Assembly (NCBI GenBank): GCA_003556605.1
Contig: PWQX01000195.1
Location: 1-34,031, forward strand
Source: Spirochaetaceae bacterium
GTDB taxonomy: Bacteria; Spirochaetota; Spirochaetia; DSM-27196; SLAA01
Reading direction: 5' to 3'
DNA: 34,031 nucleotides
Shown: piece by piece, positions 16,061 to 22,713 of the stretch
Numbering within the stretch: the first letter of the stretch is position 1
How the letters are laid out: every line of letters starts with the position of its first letter
Notes under the pieces: generated by a model
Database searches by the model: none
What the model saw: the letters and a program-made list of their open reading frames with translations, nothing else
What the model was told of the DNA's origin: nothing
Program-made: the position numbers and the translations under genes

Positions 16061-17281
16061 ATGATTCGAATGAACGAACATTTCCGCAAGCTGCAGTCAT
16101 CGTACCTGTTCAGTGAAATCGCCCAGAAAGTTGCGGCGTTCCAAGGGGCCAACCCTGATACTAACGTCATCAAGCTCGGCATCGGCGACGTCACCCGCCC
16201 GCTGCCGCCAAGCATCGTTACGCGCTTTCAGGAAGCGGTTGCCGAGATGGGCAGCTACGGGTCGTTCCGCGGTTACGGCCCGGAACAAGGCTATACGTTT
16301 CTACGAGAAGCGATCGCAACCCACGATTTTGAGGCGCGCGGAATGACCATTACTCCCGATGAGATCTTCATCAGTGACGGCACCAAGTGCGATATCGGTA
16401 ACTTCCAAGAGCTGTTTGCCGAAGACGTGCGCGTTGCAATCGGCGACCCGGTGTACCCGGTGTACTTAGACACCAACGTCATGGCCGGCCGCGCCGGTGA
16501 GTATCAGCACGGCCGTTACACCGGCATCCATTATCTCGCCTCCACTGCCGAGAACCGCTACGTCCCGGCACCGCCGGATCAGCCGCTTGACCTGATCTAC
16601 CTGTGCTTTCCGAACAACCCAACAGGCGCTACCGCCTCGCGGACTGAGCTTGCCGAGTGGGTCGCCTACGCTCGTCGCCACCGCGCCTTGATTCTATTCG
16701 ACGCCGCTTACGAGGCCTTTATTCAAGACCCCGAGATCCCACACTCGATTTTTGAGATTGAAGGTGCCGGCGAAGTTGCGGTTGAGTTCCGCAGCTTTTC
16801 GAAGACCGCCGGTTTCACCGGCACCCGCTGCGCCTACACCATCATACCGAAGGCCGTGCACGTCTACGACGGTAACGGCGAACGGCACGGGCTCCACGCA
16901 CTGTGGAACCGCCGCCATAGCACCAAGTTCAACGGTGTCGCCTACCCGGTGCAGCGCGCGGCCGAAGCTCGCTACAGCGAGACCGGCAAACGCGAGGTTG
17001 CTGAGCTTGTTTCCTATTACCTCGAGAATGCCCGCATCATCCGTAGCGAGGTCAGCAGTATGGGATATCGCTGTACCGGCGTTGACAACTCGCCATACAT
17101 CTGGGTTCAGACCGGCGGAAGCGCATGGGAGTTTTTCGATCAGATTCTATCTCGCGCCGGAGTAGTCGTGACGCCCGGCTTAGGGTTTGGACCTTCAGGA
17201 GAGGGCCACGTGCGGATCAGCGCCTTCAACGACCGCGAAAAGGTGTCTGAAGCGATGCAACGAATACGCGCTGCGCTGTAG
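16061..17281 (+). CDS. dapL: LL-diaminopimelate aminotransferase
   Basis: DapL converts tetrahydrodipicolinate and glutamate directly to LL-diaminopimelate, bypassing DapC/D/E in lysine synthesis. It is a PLP class I/II aminotransferase. The 406 residues carry the DapL signature IKLGIGDVTRPLPPSI, the GYGPEQGYTFLREAIATHDF segment and ISDGTKCDIGNFQELF. YLCFPNNPTGATASR and the PLP lysine K248 in SFSKTAGFTGTRCAYTI follow. These blocks resemble the plant/chlamydia/spirochaete branch rather than the archaeal one. ATG 16061 is preferred to the in-frame ATG at 16070 because GAGGA lies seven bases upstream. It has its own promoter and is convergent with ribA (15-base gap). Confidence 0.95.
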   Translation: MIRMNEHFRKLQSSYLFSEIAQKVAAFQGANPDTNVIKLGIGDVTRPLPPSIVTRFQEAVAEMGSYGSFRGYGPEQGYTFLREAIATHDFEARGMTITPDEIFISDGTKCDIGNFQELFAEDVRVAIGDPVYPVYLDTNVMAGRAGEYQHGRYTGIHYLASTAENRYVPAPPDQPLDLIYLCFPNNPTGATASRTELAEWVAYARRHRALILFDAAYEAFIQDPEIPHSIFEIEGAGEVAVEFRSFSKTAGFTGTRCAYTIIPKAVHVYDGNGERHGLHALWNRRHSTKFNGVAYPVQRAAEARYSETGKREVAELVSYYLENARIIRSEVSSMGYRCTGVDNSPYIWVQTGGSAWEFFDQILSRAGVVVTPGLGFGPSGEGHVRISAFNDREKVSEAMQRIRAAL

Positions 17282-17296
17282 CCGGCAACCGGTGCC

Positions 17297-18139
17297 TCAG
17301 TACAGGTGCCCCATCTTGGCTTTTTTCGTAGCAAGGTAGAAGCGATTATGCTCGGTAGGCGCTGCTACCACCGGAATACGCCCCGTAACCCGCACACCGT
17401 CGCCGGAAAGCTTCTTTATCTTGTCGGGATTGTTGCTCATGAGCTCGACCGAGGCGATACCGAGCATATCGAGAATGCGGGCGGCAACACGATAGTCGCG
17501 CGCTTCAGCCGGATACCCTAACGCCTGGTTTGCTTCAACCGTGTCGAGTCCGAGATCTTGCAGGCGGTAGGCCTTGAGCTTGTTCAACAATCCTATTCCA
17601 CGGCCTTCCTGTCGCATGTAGACAATTGCGCCGCGTTCGGCCGCACCCAGATACCGTAAGGCGAACTCAAGCTGTTCACGGCAGTCGCAGCGCAGTGATC
17701 CCCACACGTCTCCGGTATGGCACTCCGAGTGCACCCGGACGGGACAATGCTCCGCCGCGCGCACCTCGCCTTTTACAACTGCGGTATGCTCGAGCCCGGT
17801 ACTCCGTTCTAGAAAACCGTATAACATGAAAGCACCGTAGCGAGTCGGAAAGTCTACACTGACGACAAGCTCTACCGCGGCGTTGGTGTCTGAATCGACG
17901 CCGCGCGCCGAACCGGGCGGAGCAACCGCCGCAACCTCTCTGAACACGCCGGGATCCTTCTTTATTCGTTGTATCACGTCTTCGGCACGGGCAGCGCTAT
18001 GGCCGTTGCCGTTGCCGTTGCCGTTGCCGTGACCATCACCATCGACCCTTGTTCGGGCAGCGGTGTCTACAGCGTCCTCGTCGGCTGCGCTGTATGGTAA
18101 AGCTCCCCCGGAGGCGGCAATTTCACTGTGTTGATCCAT
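17297..18139 (-). CDS. ribA: GTP cyclohydrolase II with low-complexity N-terminal extension
   Basis: It opens GTP, releasing formate and pyrophosphate, to give 2,5-diamino-6-ribosylamino-pyrimidinone 5'-phosphate. The core begins near residue 91 (VSVDFPTRYGAFMLYGF). The zinc cysteines are C140, C151 and C153 in HSECHTGDVWGSLRCDC. RQEGRGIGLLNKLKAYRLQD contains Y191, the equivalent of the E. coli catalytic Tyr105, and SNNPDKIKKL and the closing KKAKMGHLY are normal. The first ~88 residues are additional, with an alternating Gly-Asn run at 37-47, and are not the DHBP-synthase domain of fused RibBA proteins. It is divergent from a RibD-type reductase row that lacks the rest of the riboflavin pathway, so it may serve a special pathway rather than flavin supply. 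Confidence 0.9.
   Translation of the reverse strand: MDQHSEIAASGGALPYSAADEDAVDTAARTRVDGDGHGNGNGNGNGHSAARAEDVIQRIKKDPGVFREVAAVAPPGSARGVDSDTNAAVELVVSVDFPTRYGAFMLYGFLERSTGLEHTAVVKGEVRAAEHCPVRVHSECHTGDVWGSLRCDCREQLEFALRYLGAAERGAIVYMRQEGRGIGLLNKLKAYRLQDLGLDTVEANQALGYPAEARDYRVAARILDMLGIASVELMSNNPDKIKKLSGDGVRVTGRIPVVAAPTEHNRFYLATKKAKMGHLY
18002..18031 (-). repeat. In-frame hexanucleotide tandem repeat in ribA
   Basis: Four perfect copies of GCCGTT run on the plus strand (18002-18025), followed by a fifth differing in its last base (GCCGTG). On the coding strand they give alternating Asn-Gly. Because the unit is six bases, gain or loss of copies keeps the reading frame. Confidence 0.8.
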
Positions 18140-18181
18140 CGTACTTGACTTTCCTACACGAGTATTTACATTGACCTAGTT

Positions 18182-18211
18182 ACAATAGCCATGAATACCC
18201 ACAAAAGTCAA
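18182..18211 (-). promoter_or_regulatory. Putative ribA promoter
   Basis: On the minus strand, TTGACT (18206-18211) and TATTGT (18182-18187) are 18 bases apart. The -35 matches 5 of 6 and the -10 matches 4 of 6. The leader would be about 36 bases and includes AGGAA eleven bases before ATG 18139. Confidence 0.42.
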
Positions 18212-18320
18212 ACATCCGCGTTTTGGTTAGGTTTTTTCCGGGGCACCACAAATCACAGATCGTCGCCGCCCGCCTTTGTTGCGAAGTCGCCGCACCGACC
18301 GATACCGAGGTCAGCGCCCC

Positions 18321-18350
18321 TTGAGCCCCGGGTGTTCTTCCGGCTAAAAT
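18321..18350 (+). promoter_or_regulatory. Putative promoter of the RibD_C/dehydrogenase/PTPS/glycosyltransferase row
   Basis: TTGAGC (18321-18326) and TAAAAT (18345-18350) are 18 bases apart. The -10 matches 5 of 6 and the -35 matches 4 of 6. The leader would be about 16 bases with GGAG at 18364-18367, five bases before ATG 18373. Roughly 110 bases between this and the ribA promoter could hold an operator. No FMN riboswitch was recognised there. Confidence 0.42.
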
Positions 18351-18372
18351 CGCCCCACGATCCGGAGAGTTC

Positions 18373-19038
18373 ATGCCCCACGATATCGCCGTAGTGATCG
18401 GTTACGCACAGAGCCTCGACGGGAACGTCGCAACTTCAACCGGAGACTCGCGTTGGATCTCGGGGCCTGAGAGCCTTGAGTACGCCCACACGCTGCGCCG
18501 CGATAACGACGCAATCCTGGTGGGAATCGGAACTGTGCTGCGCGATGATCCGTTACTGACGTGTCGGCTGCCGCAGGCGCGCTCGCCGCACCGCGTAGTG
18601 CTTGACTCACAGCTGCGAGTTCCCTTGAACGCACAACTTGTGCGTACCGCCGCTGAAGTGCCGACCACGGTGTTCACTACGCATGCGCGTCTTGAAACCG
18701 AGGATGACATTGTACGGCGCCTGCGCCAAGCCGGAGTAGTGCTCAGCCCTACCCGTAGCGATGCTTCGGGTGCGCTCGATCTAAGCGAGGTACTCCGGCA
18801 CCTGCGGGCCTCCGGACGCAGCAGCGTGTTTGTTGAAGGCGGGGGAAGAATCATCACCAGTTTTCTCAGTGCCCAACTCGTTGATGAGCTTCACCTTGTG
18901 ATCGCCCCGATCCTGATCGGTGGCGGAGTCTCGGCGGTCGGTGATCTGGGAGTGCGTTCGCTTGCCGACGCGTTCCGGTTTCGCACCGTTGCGACAGAGC
19001 CACTGGGGGAGGACCTGCTGTGGAAGATGACTCGCTGA
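18373..19038 (+). CDS. Stand-alone RibD C-terminal-type reductase
   Basis: The 221 residues form one RibD_C (dihydrofolate-reductase-like) domain: VVIGYAQSLDGNVAT, then SRWISGPESLEYAHTLRRDNDAILVGIGTVLRDDPLLTCR. The NADPH segment VEGGGRIITSF is at 154-164, followed by LVDELHLVIAPILIGGG. RibD_C enzymes reduce the ribosyl side chain of the aminopyrimidine phosphate made after GTP cyclohydrolase II. No deaminase domain is attached, as in archaeal and fungal reductases that act before deamination. It lies divergent from ribA, which would supply a fitting substrate, and overlaps the next gene by 19 bases. Whether it makes a riboflavin intermediate or another ribityl compound cannot be told. Confidence 0.85.
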   Translation: MPHDIAVVIGYAQSLDGNVATSTGDSRWISGPESLEYAHTLRRDNDAILVGIGTVLRDDPLLTCRLPQARSPHRVVLDSQLRVPLNAQLVRTAAEVPTTVFTTHARLETEDDIVRRLRQAGVVLSPTRSDASGALDLSEVLRHLRASGRSSVFVEGGGRIITSFLSAQLVDELHLVIAPILIGGGVSAVGDLGVRSLADAFRFRTVATEPLGEDLLWKMTR

Positions 19039-20051
19039 GCTCGGCCTCGCAGACCGCCCGTGCGATGTATTTCACCGCTCCCCGCACAGTGGAAGTCCGT
19101 ACCATCGATATTCGACCTCCAGCGAGCTTTCAAGACAACGAAACGCAGTTGGTGCAATCGCGGCTGGCTGCCGTCAGTCACGGGAGCGAGCTCTTATTCT
19201 TTCGCGATGAGATGCCGTCACGCATTGAGGGCGAGACGATCACGGCGCTCGGCAACACCGGCCGGTATCCCCTCTGCTACGGCTACATGAACGTAGGGGT
19301 AACATCTGACCGGCGACGAGTGTTCGCGTTTCAACCGCATCAGGACCGGTTTTGGGCGACCGCTGAGCAGTTGATCGAGCTTCCCGACGCTGTGTCGGAT
19401 GACGACGCGGTTCTGTTGCCGAGCGTAGAGACGGCGCTCAGCGTTGTACACGACGCAGCACCCTTGGTGGGTGAGACGGTTGCGGTATTCGGACAAGGGG
19501 TGATCGGGCTGCTGGTATCGGAGGTGCTGAAGCGCGCGGGGGTCGTTGAGGTCGTAAGCGTTGACCCGCTCGAGCAGCGCCGAGCCTGCTCCCGGAAGCT
19601 GGGCTGTATGAGCTTCACACCGGCCGACTCTGCGCTGACGGAGGCGATCCTGGACCTGACCAAGGGACGCGGTGCGGATATCGCTATCAACACCAGCGCA
19701 AGTCAGGCCGCGCTGCAGCACGCCATCAACCTGACCGCGTTGCACGGCACCGTGGTGGAGGCATCGTGGTACGGGCGGAAACCTGTTGAGCTTACCCTGG
19801 GTGAAGCCTTTCATCGCCGCCGACTGACGCTCAAGAGCAGTCAGGTCTCGCGGGTTGACCCCAGATTGGGCGACCGCTGGAGTAAACAAAGGAGACTGGA
19901 GACAGCGCTGCGCCTCTGCGGCGAGCTGCGTCCCGGCAAGTATATTTCACACCGGTATCCGCTGGAACAGGCTCAGCAGGCGTTTGAGCTACTTGATAAT
20001 CATCCGCAGCAGGTGCTACAGATAGTGCTGCATATGGAACGCAAGGAGTAG
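19020..20051 (+). CDS. BchC-like medium-chain dehydrogenase (zinc-type family)
   Basis: GTG 19020 lies inside the end of the reductase gene with GGGGGAGGA seven bases upstream, giving 343 residues. The next in-frame ATG at 19065 would still leave the core intact. The N-terminal GroES-like part reads LAAVSHGSELLFFRDEMP and YPLCYGYMNVGV. Here the usual catalytic Cys-Gly-Thr-Asp is His-Gly-Ser-Glu, so the classic zinc site is altered, as in BchC-type members. The Rossmann part has VAVFGQGVIGLLVSEVLKRAG. The late block VVEASWYGRKPVELTLGEAFHRRRLTLKSSQVS resembles dehydrogenases that I recall annotated next to PTPS-like genes in actinobacteria and proteobacteria. It presumably oxidises or reduces a polyol or sugar carbon. 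The substrate is unknown. Confidence 0.82.
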   Translation: MEDDSLSSASQTARAMYFTAPRTVEVRTIDIRPPASFQDNETQLVQSRLAAVSHGSELLFFRDEMPSRIEGETITALGNTGRYPLCYGYMNVGVTSDRRRVFAFQPHQDRFWATAEQLIELPDAVSDDDAVLLPSVETALSVVHDAAPLVGETVAVFGQGVIGLLVSEVLKRAGVVEVVSVDPLEQRRACSRKLGCMSFTPADSALTEAILDLTKGRGADIAINTSASQAALQHAINLTALHGTVVEASWYGRKPVELTLGEAFHRRRLTLKSSQVSRVDPRLGDRWSKQRRLETALRLCGELRPGKYISHRYPLEQAQQAFELLDNHPQQVLQIVLHMERKE

Positions 20052-20058
20052 CGGTGCA

Positions 20059-20430
20059 ATGTACAGAACCGCAGTGATTCGACCGCTCAACGCGCATCAT
20101 TACCTGCAGGGAGACTTCGGTCGCGAATCAGAGCCGCACACCCATCCGTACCAGGTGGAGTGGATTCGCCAGAACCGTGAGCTCGATGAAAACGGCTTTG
20201 CAACCGATATCGCGGCGATGGAGCGAACGCTTGAAATGGTGTTAGAGCAGATCGATAACCGGCTGCTAAACGACTTGCCGTTCTTCCACGAGCGCCAGAC
20301 CAGCCTCGAAAACGTCGCGCGATATCTCGCCGAACGGCTTGACGGGGAGCTTCCGCAACCGGGCTCTCGTACCGAAATCAAGATCTGGGAATCGGCGACG
20401 GCGTGGGCCTCGTACGAGCGTGACTCTTGA
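20059..20430 (+). CDS. PTPS/QueD-fold protein with substituted catalytic residues
   Basis: The 123 residues follow the 6-pyruvoyl-tetrahydropterin synthase / 6-carboxy-tetrahydropterin synthase fold. Metal histidines H14 (HYL), H27 and H29 (PHTHPYQVEW) and the pterin-anchoring E111 (WESATAW) are in place. Compared with E. coli QueD, the nucleophilic Cys is E23 (GRESEPH), and the relay Asp-His is D66-N67. Glu at the Cys position is known from PTPS-III proteins that replace dihydroneopterin aldolase; loss of the His as well is less expected. So neither queuosine nor biopterin chemistry can be assumed. AAGGAG at 20043-20048, inside the previous gene, is the ribosome site. The stop overlaps the glycosyltransferase start (TTGA). 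Confidence 0.85.
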   Translation: MYRTAVIRPLNAHHYLQGDFGRESEPHTHPYQVEWIRQNRELDENGFATDIAAMERTLEMVLEQIDNRLLNDLPFFHERQTSLENVARYLAERLDGELPQPGSRTEIKIWESATAWASYERDS

Positions 20431-21458
20431 CGCCGACTCTGGCAACCCCCCCGAGCAAGAATCAGAAGACCGGCGGCTACATCTATAATGCGCGGATCGC
20501 TGCGATCTTGGGACGCCGAGGCCTGCTGCGGCATGAGTTCGTCCGGCCTGAAGATATCGACACGTGGATTCTGCGCCGCGCGGAGTCGCAGCGCGGCGCC
20601 GACCACCCGGCGCCCGTAATACTCGACAGCTTATACATCAACTGCGCCGACCGCTTGGCGGCGGTGCGCGTGCCGACCGCCGAGGCGGGCCAGCGCTGGA
20701 TTCTACTCGCGCACTTATTGCCTTCCCAAGAGACGAACGGTCCCGGCGAGCGCGGCTGTGAGGCTACCATCCTGCCCTTGTTCGATGCGGCAATCACACC
20801 CAGCCGGCATATGCGCGAGCTCCTGAACAGCCGCGGACTGCCGGCAGAAGCGCTCGCGGTTTGTCCCCCCGGGACCGAGCTGCCTCCCAAACCGGCTGCA
20901 CCCGATCCGGCGCAGCCGCTCCAGGTGCTCACGATCGCGAGCTGGATACCACGCAAGAACCTGGAAGCCGTATTGGACGCGCTTGAGCAATGCCGCGAGC
21001 TTGCTTGGCACTGGAACATCGTAGGCTTAGCGGATCACAACACCGAATACGTTCGGCAGTTGCTCCTTCGCATCGCAAACAGCCCCGTCGGCGGCCGTGT
21101 TACGTGTCACGGCGTGCTCGATGCTCCCGCCTTGCAGAGGCTCTGGAGCCGCACTGCGCTGTTTGCGCTTGCCACACGGTTCGAGAGTTACGGCATGGTG
21201 TTCGCTGAAGCGCTCAGCTACGGCATCCCGGTGGTGGCGCCGCGCACGGGCGCCGTACCGGAGATCGTCGACAGCGGCGCAACAGGTATTCTGTACGACC
21301 TCGACTGTCCCGCGCTGTTAGCCCAAGCCATGCGCGAGTTGCTTAGCGATCAACGCTTCCGCGCGCGGCTCGCACGCGCGGCCCGCGCCGCCGCGTGCAA
21401 GTTGCCCACATGGGAGCAGACGGCCGCCGCCTTCGCGGCGTTCTGCGGTGCCTGCTGA
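20427..21458 (+). CDS. Family 4 glycosyltransferase
   Basis: A TTG at 20427 overlapping the previous stop is the most likely start (343 residues, translational coupling). The N-terminal domain begins GGYIYNARIAAILGRRG, the usual acceptor-side glycine loop of GT-B enzymes. The C-terminal domain has LTIASWIPRKNLEAVLDAL (nucleotide-sugar side) and the GT4 E-x7-E motif E253...E261 in FESYGMVFAEALSYGIPVV. PEIVDSGATGILYDL follows. GT4 enzymes are retaining and use nucleotide sugars. There is no lipopolysaccharide or cell-wall gene nearby. It sits inside the reductase/dehydrogenase/PTPS row, so a small-molecule acceptor is more likely than a polysaccharide. The donor sugar is unknown. Confidence 0.85.
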   Translation: MTPTLATPPSKNQKTGGYIYNARIAAILGRRGLLRHEFVRPEDIDTWILRRAESQRGADHPAPVILDSLYINCADRLAAVRVPTAEAGQRWILLAHLLPSQETNGPGERGCEATILPLFDAAITPSRHMRELLNSRGLPAEALAVCPPGTELPPKPAAPDPAQPLQVLTIASWIPRKNLEAVLDALEQCRELAWHWNIVGLADHNTEYVRQLLLRIANSPVGGRVTCHGVLDAPALQRLWSRTALFALATRFESYGMVFAEALSYGIPVVAPRTGAVPEIVDSGATGILYDLDCPALLAQAMRELLSDQRFRARLARAARAAACKLPTWEQTAAAFAAFCGAC

Positions 21459-22713
21459 CGTGGCGGCGCATAAGACCACTTATCGGCATTCGGCCTTTGG
21501 GCTGCTTATTGCCGGCCAAGTCACTTCGAAGCTGGGACACGCGGTATTCTTAATTGTTCTTACGTTGTATCTCAAACAGCTTACCGACTCGGCGCGTGTT
21601 CTCGGGGCGGCGCAGTTTCTTTCGTACCTACCGGCTCTCTTGTTGGGACCGTTCGCCGGTGTGTTGGTTGACCGCTTTGACCGCAAACGCCTGCTCGTGG
21701 GCTCGGATTTGGCACGGGGCGCCGCGATCATGCTCGTTGCTGCAGCCGCCCGTTACGGCGGCGCCGCTACGGTGGTGCTGTTGTTCGTTCTCGCGGCTTT
21801 GGTCAGCATCTGTCAGGCGGTGTTTCTGCCCACGGTACAGGCGCTCTTACCGGACGTGGTTCCGCCGCAGCGGCTACGCAGCCGAAACGCGGTGCGCGGC
21901 GCCGGTGTACAGCTGGCAAACCTGGCCGGGAATGCAGCCGGCGGCATGCTGTTCGCCGCGTTCGGCGGGCCGGTGGTACTGCTGTATACCGGCGTTACCT
22001 TCTTGCTGTCGGCCGCCCAAGAGCAACTGATACGGGTACCGCGCCGGCCCCCACGCGCGCACGCTGCAGGGATTGGAGCACAAACGGTGTCGGCACTGCG
22101 CTACGTGCGAGTAAGACCCGGGGTGGCGGCTGCGGTGGTAACACACGGCGTAGTCGGATTGAGCTTCCCGCCGTTGCTCCTGGCCTTACCATTTGTGGTG
22201 ATGGACGACCTTGGGTTACCGGAGAGCTTTTTCGGGTTCTATCTAGCGGCGGTCTTGGCAGGAGGAATTTTGGGATATCTCTGGTTTGGCAGCATCCGTT
22301 CGCACCGCGTACCGGAGCGCACGCTGTTACTCGCGGGGTTCATGTTGTTGGCTCTTGGAGTCTCCGCCGCAGGTGTGTGGATGCAGCCTATTCCGCTGTT
22401 TCCCGCCTTCACGGCCGCAGGCTTGGGCGCCGGGATGGTGAATCTGGCTTTGGTAACCGCATTACAGCGCAGCACCCCCTCGGCGCGTAGAGGCCGCGTG
22501 TTCGGCCTCTACGAATCAACCGCAGCGGCTGCCTCGGCACTGGGTTTCGCGCTGGCCGGACCGCTGGTAGACCTCTTCCGCGACCGTTTGTCGGTGTTGG
22601 TGCTGGCGGTGGGAATAGCGCTGATACTGTACTGGGCGCGGCTCTTGTGGTCGCCCGCAGTCAAAAAACTGGTTCAATCGCCGGGGGCGAACTCAGCCAG
22701 AGAGTCAATGTAG
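21448..22713 (+). CDS. MFS transporter, probable exporter of the cluster product
   Basis: The 421-residue protein has about twelve hydrophobic helices. The MFS loop motif is in the first half (GPFAGVLVDRFDRKRLLVGSDL), and the second half has PSARRGRVFGLYESTAAAASALGFALAGPLVDLF. These fit the MFS_3/enterobactin-exporter-like group of efflux carriers. The start may be GTG 21448, overlapping the glycosyltransferase by 11 bases, or GTG 21460; neither has a strong ribosome site. The overlap ties it to the upstream enzymes, suggesting it exports their product. Its 3' end overlaps the hybrid kinase gene on the other strand by 40 bases. Confidence 0.85.
   Translation: MPADVAAHKTTYRHSAFGLLIAGQVTSKLGHAVFLIVLTLYLKQLTDSARVLGAAQFLSYLPALLLGPFAGVLVDRFDRKRLLVGSDLARGAAIMLVAAAARYGGAATVVLLFVLAALVSICQAVFLPTVQALLPDVVPPQRLRSRNAVRGAGVQLANLAGNAAGGMLFAAFGGPVVLLYTGVTFLLSAAQEQLIRVPRRPPRAHAAGIGAQTVSALRYVRVRPGVAAAVVTHGVVGLSFPPLLLALPFVVMDDLGLPESFFGFYLAAVLAGGILGYLWFGSIRSHRVPERTLLLAGFMLLALGVSAAGVWMQPIPLFPAFTAAGLGAGMVNLALVTALQRSTPSARRGRVFGLYESTAAAASALGFALAGPLVDLFRDRLSVLVLAVGIALILYWARLLWSPAVKKLVQSPGANSARESM

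Noticed and set aside
15118-16215. Long minus-strand open frame across dinB and the dapL start
   Set aside because: It runs antisense to two well-supported genes and crosses the dapL promoter. No family motif is present.
18140-18372. FMN (RFN) riboswitch upstream of ribA or the RibD_C gene
   Set aside because: The conserved RFN blocks were not found by eye on either strand. A covariance search would settle it.
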